Shown here piece after piece: positions 1 through 7,625 of a DNA stretch of 13,215 bases. How positions within the stretch are numbered: the first letter of the stretch is position 1; the number at the start of each line of letters is the position of its first letter. The position numbers and the translations under genes are program-made. The DNA is from Gammaproteobacteria bacterium UBA3498 (GTDB taxonomy: Bacteria > Pseudomonadota > Gammaproteobacteria > Pseudomonadales > Pseudohongiellaceae): positions 1-13,215 of the forward strand of contig DFQD01000185.1 of assembly GCA_002377605.1 (NCBI GenBank). The letters run 5' to 3'. Under the pieces are notes generated by a model, which was given only the letters and a program-made list of their open reading frames with translations, was not told where the DNA came from and searched no databases.

Positions 1-2064
1 TATTCAGCTTCATATTTCGCTCAATATGGTTCAGTCAGCGCGAAAGACATGATCGACCGCATCCCGGGGGTTGGTTCCACTACTGGCGGTGGTTCCAGTA
101 GTACCGGAGGGTTCAGAGGCGCCGGTGGTGGTAATGGCGGTCGTGGTTTTGGTTCGGGCAGTGGTGCCAGTGAAATTCTAATTAATGGCAAACGTACTGC
201 TGGTAAAAGTAATGCCACCAGTGGCTTATTGGATCGCATTAATGCAGACCAAGTCAGTTATATTCAAATCATTCGAGGTACTTCTGGAGAACTCGATGTA
301 AGAGGAACAGGGCAAGTAATAAATATTGTTCTGTTTGAAGAATTAGACGAATCCAGCCTTACTTACCAGGTAAATGCTGACCGCTATCGCGATGCCCATT
401 TTCAACCGGGTGGCAATATTTCTTATGCAAATCGTATAGGTGCATTTGATTTTGTATTAAGTGCCGTGGCGGAACCTCGTTATGGTCACACTGAAAGTGA
501 AGAATTTTCAATATTAGGTGACTTTTCTCCCAATGATCGCGTAGTTGAGGATGAGATCAGAGAGCAATCCAGTTACGACATTACTGCGAATCTCGGTTAC
601 GAATTTAACGAAAACACATCTGCTCGGTTTAATATTTTATTATCTCAAAATGACAATCCAACCGAAGTAGATCGGTCTATCACTGATTTCACAGTCAATC
701 CTAATGTCTTAAATCTGCAGCGGGATGACATTCCTGGAAGACAAAATAACTGGGAAATAGGAGGGGACTATGAAACCTTTTTCGACAATGGCAGCCGTTT
801 TAAAGCTTTATTTGTCCTCAATCAGGATAATCGAAACGCAACTCGTGAGCGCTTCGATATATTCGATGATGGCACTGAAGAAAAAAATCTATTTTTGAAA
901 ACTGGAAGCCGTACATCTGAAGAAATTGTTCGCGGTTCGTATACCTTCGACATTTTTCAAAATCAAGACATCGAGATTGGTGCAGAGAGAGCAGTAACAA
1001 CACTTAATTCAAAACTCGCGCTAGGTATTAGAGACGGTCTTGGAGATTCATCACCTTTGTTTGGCGGATTGGTGCAGGTTCCGGTTAGTAATGCGAATTC
1101 AACAGTAGAGGAAGAGCGCTACGAACCTTTTATTATCCATAACTGGGTTATAAATCCTCGCATGTCCTTGGAAAGTCATATTCTTTATGAATATTCGGAA
1201 ATCAGTCAGAGCGGAGACGTAAGTAACAGGCGAGATTTCGATTTCGTAAAACCGAAAGTAGATTTTCGCTATGACATGACGCCTAGTTTGCAATTGCGTG
1301 GTTCTATTGAAAAAGTTGTTACCCAGTTACGTTTCAGTGACTTCGTTGCTGCCACTGATGAACAAGACGAAGACTCTAACACTTTCGCAGGAAACGCGAA
1401 CTTGCGTCAGGAGTGGTTCTGGAAATACGATTTTATCACTGAGTATCGCTTGCCTAACGACATGGGAGTGATCGACGCCAATCTTTTCTATCACGATCAT
1501 CGCGATGTCATAGAGCGTATCGACATAACTGTCGATGAAGATAATTTGCAATCCGCCAATGGAAATATCGGCGATGGCAAGATGTGGGGCTTGTCAGTCA
1601 ATGCCAGTGTGCGCATGAATATGATTAATATGCCAAACCTGCTGGTTTCATCGCGCTGGAATGTGGCTGATTCAGAGATCACTGACCCTTTTACTGGTCA
1701 GCTAAGAAGATTTCAATTTCATGGTCGAGGGCGCTGGGATGTCAGTTTTCGCCATGACATTCCCGAGTGGAATCTGAATTGGGGTGCACGCTGGAATAAT
1801 CGTTTTGACAACAACCAGAAACTCTACGACATCGATGACGTAGTTAGCACCCTCGGTGAGCCTAATGTTTCATTCTTTGCAGAATATATTACCGATAATG
1901 GGACGAGTTGGCGCTTTGATGCGCGAGATCTGACGAACAATGAACAGTGTCGTGAACGGATTCGTTATGTGGGAAGACTGTCTGCTGGAATTCTTGAGGA
2001 GATTGAGAATAGATGCAGTATCCGTGGGTTAGTGATGTCTCTGAAGATAACAGGGACTTTTTGA
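1..2064 (+). CDS. TonB-dependent outer-membrane receptor (5' end outside window)
   Basis: The reading frame is open from base 1 and ends at TGA 2062-2064, so the signal peptide, TonB box and start of the plug lie outside; 687 residues are visible. The first ATG in frame (49) is internal, because the 16 codons before it read like plug sequence. Residues 1-110 match a plug domain: an AKDMIDRIPGV stretch, then ILINGKR, and later IIRGTSGELDVRGTGQVINI, the usual plug ending. From about residue 115 the protein alternates short aromatic-rich strands with loops, as in a 22-strand barrel, and it ends in Phe (KITGTF), typical of outer-membrane proteins. The family imports ligands too large for porins, powered by TonB-ExbBD; the ligand cannot be told from sequence. 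The plug carries an unusual Gly/Ser-rich insert at residues 25-57. The next gene is convergent. Confidence 0.9.
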   Translation, partial: YSASYFAQYGSVSAKDMIDRIPGVGSTTGGGSSSTGGFRGAGGGNGGRGFGSGSGASEILINGKRTAGKSNATSGLLDRINADQVSYIQIIRGTSGELDVRGTGQVINIVLFEELDESSLTYQVNADRYRDAHFQPGGNISYANRIGAFDFVLSAVAEPRYGHTESEEFSILGDFSPNDRVVEDEIREQSSYDITANLGYEFNENTSARFNILLSQNDNPTEVDRSITDFTVNPNVLNLQRDDIPGRQNNWEIGGDYETFFDNGSRFKALFVLNQDNRNATRERFDIFDDGTEEKNLFLKTGSRTSEEIVRGSYTFDIFQNQDIEIGAERAVTTLNSKLALGIRDGLGDSSPLFGGLVQVPVSNANSTVEEERYEPFIIHNWVINPRMSLESHILYEYSEISQSGDVSNRRDFDFVKPKVDFRYDMTPSLQLRGSIEKVVTQLRFSDFVAATDEQDEDSNTFAGNANLRQEWFWKYDFITEYRLPNDMGVIDANLFYHDHRDVIERIDITVDEDNLQSANGNIGDGKMWGLSVNASVRMNMINMPNLLVSSRWNVADSEITDPFTGQLRRFQFHGRGRWDVSFRHDIPEWNLNWGARWNNRFDNNQKLYDIDDVVSTLGEPNVSFFAEYITDNGTSWRFDARDLTNNEQCRERIRYVGRLSAGILEEIENRCSIRGLVMSLKITGTF

Positions 2065-2074
2065 TAGAGGGCGG

Positions 2075-2097
2075 TAGCTGCAAGCTAGAATCTTTTT
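2075..2097 (+). terminator. Possible weak terminator after the receptor gene
   Basis: Eleven bases after the receptor stop there is a 5-bp perfect stem (tagct / agcta, loop gca) at 2075-2087, followed by gaatcttttt. The stem is short and not GC-rich, so this is at best a weak intrinsic terminator. The rest of 2098-2228 shows no gene I can support. Confidence 0.3.
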
Positions 2098-2228
2098 GTC
2101 AGAAAGGTCTTCGAAATTACTACTGCACGCGCTCCGTTTTCCAAGGCATTTTTGTCTTGATCTTTGGTTTTTCGCTTGCTGCTCCATTCAGAGTACTTTC
2201 GATAGAGTAGATTACTATCGTTTAAGAA

Positions 2229-2585
2229 TTAGCCAAGAGGCAAAAAATTTATACAAAAGCGCGAAGTGCCAGTTACTGCAAGAATTATTGGGATTATAAA
2301 GATTACGAAGAGTGCGCAATTTAAAAGAGCGTAAGTTATTATGTTTTTCTTCATCATTCCGTAAACAATTATTCCAAGCGCAATAATCAATCCAATAGTC
2401 CAAATTACCGGGCCATTGCATGCTACTGTTGTGCCGAAGACCAAAAAGTATTGAAGAATCGCTGTGCCAGCGTTCAGATAGCTGGGATCGCTGGCAATAG
2501 AGAGAGCCCAGTCGTAAAAGATGTAAAAGGATACAGCTGGGAAAATCAGAAAAGAGGCTAAGATTTTTAACTTGGTAATTTTCAA
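2229..2585 (-). CDS. Small hydrophobic membrane protein, function unknown
   Basis: A 118-residue frame starting at TTG (2583-2585); the frame has no ATG nearer its upstream stop (TGA at 2601-2603), and no convincing ribosome-binding site precedes it. The product is very hydrophobic, with about four likely membrane segments, at roughly residues 8-26, 40-54, 60-76 and 84-105, and a short Lys-rich stretch (MMKKN) between the last two. I recognise no family. It lies on the same strand as the cytochrome c and PQQ dehydrogenase genes, 118 bases after the cytochrome stop, so it could be read from the same transcript, but nothing shows a shared role. The hydrophobic pattern argues for a real protein; the TTG start and lack of a ribosome-binding site argue for caution. 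Confidence 0.45.
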   Translation of the reverse strand: MKITKLKILASFLIFPAVSFYIFYDWALSIASDPSYLNAGTAILQYFLVFGTTVACNGPVIWTIGLIIALGIIVYGMMKKNIITYALLNCALFVIFIIPIILAVTGTSRFCINFLPLG

Positions 2586-2703
2586 TCTGTAACTATTTTG
2601 TCAATTAATTAAAAAAGATTACCTACATTTTGTTTCATTGATCTTCTTTAGCATTGTTATCTTCCAATTCTGCGATTGCTCCAGTGACTTACAACTTAAT
2701 TTA

Positions 2704-3153
2704 TTATTGAGACGTAATTTGTATCCCAGCCAAAGCTTCCGCATTTGATGCAAGATCGGTTTCACCGGAAGGAAATTCATTGGATCTAAGAATGTAGGCC
2801 AGTATCGCAGCATAGCTTTGTTGGGTAAGACTGCCGGGATCTTCTGTTGGCATTTCTTCGCTCATTTTGGTGAATAGTTCGCCAAGCGAACGACCCTCCC
2901 AGATAAACATAAAGCTAAGGCCAATAAGGCTCGGAGAATTACTGTTACCGCGCAGATCGATCGAATGGCAGGAGGCACAGCGAGCCGAATAATCCTCAGC
3001 GCCGCGTTCAGCCTGGGCTTCGGTATAGATTCCGTCTTGAAGGGTTTGCGAGTTACTAATCGAAGCTCCTGTTAAAAATAGAATTAACAAGAATATCCAA
3101 AGAGAAAGTTTGTTACTGGGTTGGTAATGCAAATACACTGATTGAATTTCCAT
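2704..3153 (-). CDS. Small c-type cytochrome, probable electron acceptor of the PQQ dehydrogenase
   Basis: 149 residues. An export signal with hydrophobic core at about residues 17-31 precedes one haem-binding motif, CASCH (Cys59, Cys62, His63); Met101 in the SEEMP stretch is the likely second haem ligand. This is a single-haem class I cytochrome c, expected in the periplasm. The ATG (3151-3153) lies inside the end of the PQQ dehydrogenase gene, overlapping it by 41 bases in another frame, with no clear ribosome-binding site, so its translation is probably coupled to the upstream gene. A GTG six codons in (Val6) is an alternative start that would still leave a full signal peptide. PQQ alcohol dehydrogenases commonly pass electrons to such a cytochrome encoded next to them, so partnership is a well-grounded inference; it is not shown by the sequence itself. 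Confidence 0.85.
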   Translation of the reverse strand: MEIQSVYLHYQPSNKLSLWIFLLILFLTGASISNSQTLQDGIYTEAQAERGAEDYSARCASCHSIDLRGNSNSPSLIGLSFMFIWEGRSLGELFTKMSEEMPTEDPGSLTQQSYAAILAYILRSNEFPSGETDLASNAEALAGIQITSQ

Positions 3154-4879
3154 TGCGAGGACGGCTTAATTCCGGCGCAAGATCTCGAGGCAACATACTC
3201 GACCAACTTGCGCCACCCAACCCTGCTGGCATGGCAACATACTGTACGCCATCTATCATATAGGTCATTGGAAAGCCATGAGCAGAAGTTGTAACTCGGG
3301 TTTGCCAGAGTTTCTCTCCAGTCTCTGCATCGAAAGCGTAGTAAAAACGATTCCAGTCGCCAGCAAAAACTAGCCCGCCAGCGGTTGTTAATGCCGCAGT
3401 ATTAATGGGAGCTCGTTGACGATAGCGCCATTTAACCTCGCCATTGGGAATATCTAATACTAACAATTCACCTAAGTTTTCGTCCGCATCGTGATGAGGA
3501 TAATTAATTCGCCGGACTGGCCCTGGGCCACCACCACCTAACACTTGTTCCGTGGGGCCGAAAGTTGCTAGCTCACAGTTTAGCGTAATAGGGATATACA
3601 TGGCTTCTGTTTGGGGGGAGTACGCCATTGAACGCCAGCTCTTAAAGCCAGAAGTGCTTGGACACATATCAATTTGTTGCCCTATGCGTGGAATCATGCC
3701 GTCGCGGTATGTGATGTTTCCGTTGGTTGGATTTACATTCAAGATTGTTTGATAGCCAACATCTGTTGCTTTGATTATTTCGCCTGACTGTCTGTCCAGT
3801 TGCCACAAGATTGCGAGTTTGCCCATCTTAAAAATTGATTCGCGGCCATCAACATCTATTAACACCGATTCGAAATTCTCATCCATGTCATGGGTTTCGC
3901 CGGGGAGATGTTGGTAATACCAGTTCATTTCACCGGTGTTTGGATTCAACGCGATTGTGGAGTTCGTATATAGTGCATCACCATCAGTGCCGCGAACTGC
4001 GCGTGCCCAGGGTTTTGCTTGAGAAGTACCCATGTACACCAAATTTAAGTTGGGATCGTAGCTACCGGATTGCCAGGAATCTCCACCAGCACGGAAGCGT
4101 AACGGCAGTTCGCCCCAAGAATCTCCACCGGGTGTGCCGGGTGCTGCTACTGTTTCGAAGCGCCAGAGCTCTTCACCGGTTTGCGGATTGTGTCCGGTGT
4201 AATAGCAATTACCTTCTTTGTAGCGTTCGCACCCAGTAATGCCGGTAACCAGAACACCATTGGCAATGATTGGGCCCGCTGTATAAAAATAACCTAATGC
4301 TGGATCAGCGGTTTGTGTTTCCCAGACTAATCTACCGGTACGAGCATCGATTCCACGGATACTGGCATTTTCAGTCGCAGTGAAAACCATATCGTCGTAT
4401 AGGGCGAGATTTTTCAGTACCCCTCGACCAACACCGGCGAACGCCGTTGGTGCCATGGCAGCATCACCGAGATCTTCAGCGGTAATTTCTATATCGCTGC
4501 CATCAATAGAAGGTGTGACTCCGGGTCGATACTCCCAGATTAAATCACCACTTGCGCCATCTATTGCCCAGACTACTCCCCGCGGACCAGGAATAAACAT
4601 AATGCCGTTGTGCACCAACGGTGCTGCCTGAATTGCGCCGGTATCATCCAACGCCATTGACCAAACTAGCTGCAGATCGCCAACGTTTTCTGTATTTATC
4701 TGATTGAGCGAGCTGTATCCCCAACTGTTAGGGGTGCCGCGCCAACTAAGCCATTCTTCCATAGGCGGATTCTGCAACATTGCATCGGTTATAGGTTCGT
4801 AATCAAAAACTTGTGAATAAACCGAAGCGTTAGCCAGGAAAGAATAAACAGCGATTGCAAATACCGTCGTTTTTCTCAT
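3113..4879 (-). CDS. PQQ-dependent alcohol dehydrogenase-like quinoprotein, periplasmic
   Basis: 588 residues from the ATG at 4877-4879, chosen because it opens straight into a signal peptide (basic MRK, hydrophobic core, end near residue 23); a GTG at 4928-4930 in the same frame would add 17 residues in front. The protein has the repeated W-motifs of an eight-bladed quinoprotein propeller (TGRLVWE, TGEELWRF, TGEMNWYY, NGEVKWRY, TGEKLWQ). By alignment from memory with methanol dehydrogenase MxaF: Glu218 (TGCERY) matches metal ligand Glu177, Trp269 (GGDSW) matches PQQ-stacking Trp243, Asp331 (THDMD) matches catalytic Asp303, and Lys354 takes the place of Arg331. Asp333, two after the catalytic Asp, is the position linked to lanthanide binding. 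Gln287 stands where Asn261 binds metal. The vicinal Cys-Cys pair of MxaF is missing. The reaction is probably oxidation of an alcohol or aldehyde; the substrate is unknown. It heads a unit with the overlapping cytochrome c gene. Confidence 0.9.
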   Translation of the reverse strand: MRKTTVFAIAVYSFLANASVYSQVFDYEPITDAMLQNPPMEEWLSWRGTPNSWGYSSLNQINTENVGDLQLVWSMALDDTGAIQAAPLVHNGIMFIPGPRGVVWAIDGASGDLIWEYRPGVTPSIDGSDIEITAEDLGDAAMAPTAFAGVGRGVLKNLALYDDMVFTATENASIRGIDARTGRLVWETQTADPALGYFYTAGPIIANGVLVTGITGCERYKEGNCYYTGHNPQTGEELWRFETVAAPGTPGGDSWGELPLRFRAGGDSWQSGSYDPNLNLVYMGTSQAKPWARAVRGTDGDALYTNSTIALNPNTGEMNWYYQHLPGETHDMDENFESVLIDVDGRESIFKMGKLAILWQLDRQSGEIIKATDVGYQTILNVNPTNGNITYRDGMIPRIGQQIDMCPSTSGFKSWRSMAYSPQTEAMYIPITLNCELATFGPTEQVLGGGGPGPVRRINYPHHDADENLGELLVLDIPNGEVKWRYRQRAPINTAALTTAGGLVFAGDWNRFYYAFDAETGEKLWQTRVTTSAHGFPMTYMIDGVQYVAMPAGLGGASWSSMLPRDLAPELSRPRNGNSISVFALPTQ

Positions 4880-4988
4880 TATTGTTGGAAACCAATTATC
4901 TAAATTCGCAGGAAGGAGCAGAATAAACACTACAGAGTCTGCAGTCCAGAGTAGTAATGGAATTCAATATTGGAGGAGCTGTCAGATG

Positions 4989-5225
4989 TTACATTATTTT
5001 AATGCGAATCAATTTCTTGAAGAATCTTTTCAGCAATTCATCGCGGCCATTGGGGCTGACAAATAAAATACTGCCCTTTATGCCTCCCTTTACGATGTTA
5101 AGGTCGACAAACGCTTCTTAATTAATTCACGAACGGCCTTGGCTTTAGGCAATTCATCGACAACTACTCGCCCTGATTTAGCGCTTTTGGTGATCAAATG
5201 ACTGGTTTCCAATTTTGTCTTTCAT
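4989..5225 (-). pseudogene. Possible frame-broken remnant of a small gene, family unknown
   Basis: Three short protein-like pieces lie in order on the minus strand. ATG at 5223-5225 opens 15 codons (MKDKIGNQ...). From 5212 to 5090 another frame gives 40 residues with ordinary composition (including SGRVVVDELPKAKAVRELIKK). From 5117 to 4989 the first frame resumes for 42 residues (including FVDLNIVKGG and SPNGRDELLKRFFKK). The second and third pieces overlap near 5115, and one frameshift there would join them into a continuous sequence of about 70 residues rich in Val, Lys, Leu, Glu and Asp. This looks like a small gene that has decayed, or one with a sequencing or assembly error. I do not recognise the family. 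Chance open frames in AT-rich spacer remain possible. Confidence 0.35.
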
Positions 5226-5393
5226 CAGACACAGTATCGTTATTCAGGAGGCGCATTGATTCTCTAAATTGTGCTCGGGACGGCTGTATTAAGGCCGCGA
5301 CACATTTTGTTTCATTCGAAGGCGTATACTCAGTGTTACTCCAATCCTAATCTGTGTAGCATACAGACACCGGAAGAATTTCGAAGAACAAGA

Positions 5394-7415
5394 ATGTCGT
5401 CCTCCAGCACAATGAAGCGCCTTTCCCAGTATTACTTCATCCATGTTTTCATGTTGGTTTTTTTCTTCCTTACGCTGATTACAGCATCTCAAGTTTTAGC
5501 ACAGCCTCCTATTGAGGTAACCGAAGAGGTTTTAAGCGAAGTATTTCCGAGTGCGGAACAATTTACGCCGAAAGAAGGGTCCCCTCCAGTCTATCGCGCA
5601 TTACGTGAAAACCCGGAAACCAACGAACTAGAAACTATCGGTTACCTTTTCGAAACGCCGGACATGCCGCCGGAAGAAATAGGATATTCAGCGCCGATTG
5701 ATGTGTTGGTAGGAATGGATTTGCGAGGTACGATCACCGGCATAAAAGTTCTTCATTACATCGAATCCTATCGCAGCATTCGCGGCGATTTTATTAACAG
5801 TGAATACTTTCCCGATCAGTTTGAAGAAAAAAATATAGTAGAAGGATTTCGAATTGGTCGTGATGTGAATGGTATTTCTCGAGCAACAATTACCGCTTGG
5901 GCAGTGGCTCGAGGTGTGCGGAATGCTGCGAGACGCATCGCGGAAGCGTATCTAAGTGATTCTGAATTTGTAGCATTAACGACGACTGATGCAGTCGCAC
6001 TGCAAGTGCTAGCAGGTCAGAGCTGGGATGATATGGTTGAAAATGGTCTCGTCGTTAATTGGGTGATTACTCAACCAGATTTAACTGAATTACACCTTGT
6101 GCTCGCGTTTATGGGTCATGATGGGCTTGGAGAAATATTGGTTGGAGACGTTGATTATTCTCGAGCCGATCGTGAAGCCAGTGCGCGGGTCAGAGACGGA
6201 AACATGTTGCTGGTCGGCATTGATGGTAATTCTTCGCAACCGTTTCGTCAGGAAAGACTAGCGGTGCAACAAGGCGAAGAAATATTTCCTATAGAAAGAC
6301 GTCGCTTTGTTTATGTGGGCAGTGCGGACTACGGCAAGATCGCCGATCGCGTGCGCTTTGCCGGTGCCATGGTGTTAGACCCTAGAATCGATCTTAATCA
6401 ACCTTTCGAGGTGCTATATAACACCGGAGGCAGAGTAGGGGAGTTTGGTACCATTGCTCGCACTGACTATCAAGTTCCGCCGCTTCCTTTGGCGTTAGCA
6501 ACTGGAACGCCAGTGCCACCAGAATTATTACCTGAATACGAAGATGATTTAACTGCTTTTCGAAACGAGGGCCTCTATGCCAGTTTGATTAACGATGCGC
6601 CCTGGATGGACATTGCTGTTTTATTGTTATTGCTGGCCATGGTTATGACGGCATTTTTAAAGAAGAATGCGGCTATTCGATGGGTAACGTTAGTTTTCAC
6701 GTTAGTCTACCTAGGTTGGATAGATGGAGGCTTCGTTTCCGTTTCTCACATAACAAATTTTGTGAAGATCGGACCTGCTATGTTTAGAAGTGACTTGCCA
6801 CAGTTGTTAATTATCGTTTTTACCGTAGTGACAACATTATTTTGGGGTAGGGTGTTTTGTTCTTCCCTGTGTCCATTTGGTGCTTTACAGGACTTTATTG
6901 CCCATTTTATGCCGCGCCACTTTCAAAAAGAATTGCCTGCCGCAATTCATGATAAAGCTATCTATATTAAGTACGCACTTCTTGCCTTTCTAGTAGTGAT
7001 GGCATTTTCGTTTACCAATTTGAGCCTGTTCCAGTATTTCGAGCCATTCGGCACGATCTTTTATTTCAGTCAGTCACTGCTGCTGTGGGGAATACTGGCT
7101 GCGTTTATTCTCGCTTCTGTATTTATTTCACGCTTTTATTGTCGCTATGCTTGTCCTTTGGGGGCCGCACTCGGGGTTATGGCGTTTGTTTCACCCTGGC
7201 GGATTGAACGTGTGCCTCAATGTGATCTGTGCAAGGTATGTGAACATTCCTGTCCGACAGGTGCCATCCGCGGCCCTAAGATTGATTTCAAAGAATGTGT
7301 GCGCTGCGATATTTGCGAAACTAAACTAATCGCACGCTCTGGTGTGTGTAAACACGACATGGAAACGGTCAATGTGCGCATCAAGCATTGGGATACAGTA
7401 GGCGCAGCAAACTAA
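5394..7415 (+). CDS. NosR-like membrane protein: FMN-binding domain plus 4Fe-4S centres
   Basis: 673 residues from ATG 5394, picked because a signal/anchor segment (about residues 11-36, ending VLAQ) follows; the frame is open back to a GTG at 5271, but that extension does not look like coding sequence. Domains in order: periplasmic FMN-binding domain with the flavin-attachment motif SRAT (Thr165); a periplasmic middle region; about five membrane helices (near 406-421, 428-446, 469-485, 525-541, 561-579); two CxxxCP motifs (Cys489/Cys493, Cys583/Cys587); and a C-terminal ferredoxin-like region with Cys610, 613, 616, 620 and Cys635, 638, 641, 652. This order and size match NosR, which in denitrifiers passes electrons to nitrous oxide reductase and is needed for its expression. 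No nosZ or other nos gene is in view. It is divergent from the PQQ dehydrogenase, 514 bases away. A general quinol-to-periplasm electron relay is the safer call. Confidence 0.88.
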   Translation: MSSSSTMKRLSQYYFIHVFMLVFFFLTLITASQVLAQPPIEVTEEVLSEVFPSAEQFTPKEGSPPVYRALRENPETNELETIGYLFETPDMPPEEIGYSAPIDVLVGMDLRGTITGIKVLHYIESYRSIRGDFINSEYFPDQFEEKNIVEGFRIGRDVNGISRATITAWAVARGVRNAARRIAEAYLSDSEFVALTTTDAVALQVLAGQSWDDMVENGLVVNWVITQPDLTELHLVLAFMGHDGLGEILVGDVDYSRADREASARVRDGNMLLVGIDGNSSQPFRQERLAVQQGEEIFPIERRRFVYVGSADYGKIADRVRFAGAMVLDPRIDLNQPFEVLYNTGGRVGEFGTIARTDYQVPPLPLALATGTPVPPELLPEYEDDLTAFRNEGLYASLINDAPWMDIAVLLLLLAMVMTAFLKKNAAIRWVTLVFTLVYLGWIDGGFVSVSHITNFVKIGPAMFRSDLPQLLIIVFTVVTTLFWGRVFCSSLCPFGALQDFIAHFMPRHFQKELPAAIHDKAIYIKYALLAFLVVMAFSFTNLSLFQYFEPFGTIFYFSQSLLLWGILAAFILASVFISRFYCRYACPLGAALGVMAFVSPWRIERVPQCDLCKVCEHSCPTGAIRGPKIDFKECVRCDICETKLIARSGVCKHDMETVNVRIKHWDTVGAAN

Positions 7416-7517
7416 CTATTTTAGACCCGAATCCTGGTAATGATTGTAGTGCCTCTCCTAGATCGCGGTGAAAGGCTATACGGATCCGATGTATTGCAAC
7501 CGCCAGGGCTTTGAAAA

Positions 7518-7534
7518 TCTTGCTCATGGCAAGA
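7518..7534. other. Small stem-loop in the convergent spacer
   Basis: A perfect 6-bp inverted repeat (tcttgc / gcaaga, loop tcatg) lies between the convergent NosR-like and 7626-8615 genes. Read on the minus strand it is followed by a short T run (ttttc), so it could be a second, weak terminator for the minus-strand unit. The stem is short and the call is tentative. Confidence 0.25.
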
Positions 7535-7570
7535 AAATATATGTAACGAAAAGATCAGGTATTAAGTAAC

Positions 7571-7598
7571 ACAAAACCCGCATAACTATCAGCGGGTT
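7571..7598 (-). terminator. Intrinsic terminator of the copper-cytochrome unit
   Basis: A perfect 7-bp GC-rich stem, aacccgc at 7575-7581 and gcgggtt at 7592-7598 with a 10-base loop. On the minus strand the stem is followed at once by ttttgtgtt. It begins 27 bases after the stop of the 329-residue gene (7626), where a terminator for the two-gene unit would be expected. On the plus strand the tail is not T-rich, so it should act mainly for minus-strand transcription. Confidence 0.7.
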
Positions 7599-7625
7599 AT
7601 ATTGTGATTACTAGTTGTGTATTTA

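Noticed and set aside
2013..2299. Two overlapping short plus-strand frames after the receptor gene
   Set aside because: They start inside the receptor gene or just after it, share no ribosome-binding site, and overlap the better-supported hydrophobic gene on the other strand. A hydrophobic run near 2140-2180 is suggestive but not enough.
3835..4239. 134-codon plus-strand open frame
   Set aside because: It lies wholly opposite the PQQ dehydrogenase, whose motifs are clear; the translated composition (rich in Arg, His, Ser, Cys) is typical of an antisense shadow.
5256..5269. Possible FNR-type site (ttgat-4-taaat) upstream of the NosR-like gene
   Set aside because: nosR genes are often FNR-controlled, but only the left half matches; the right half has one of five expected bases.
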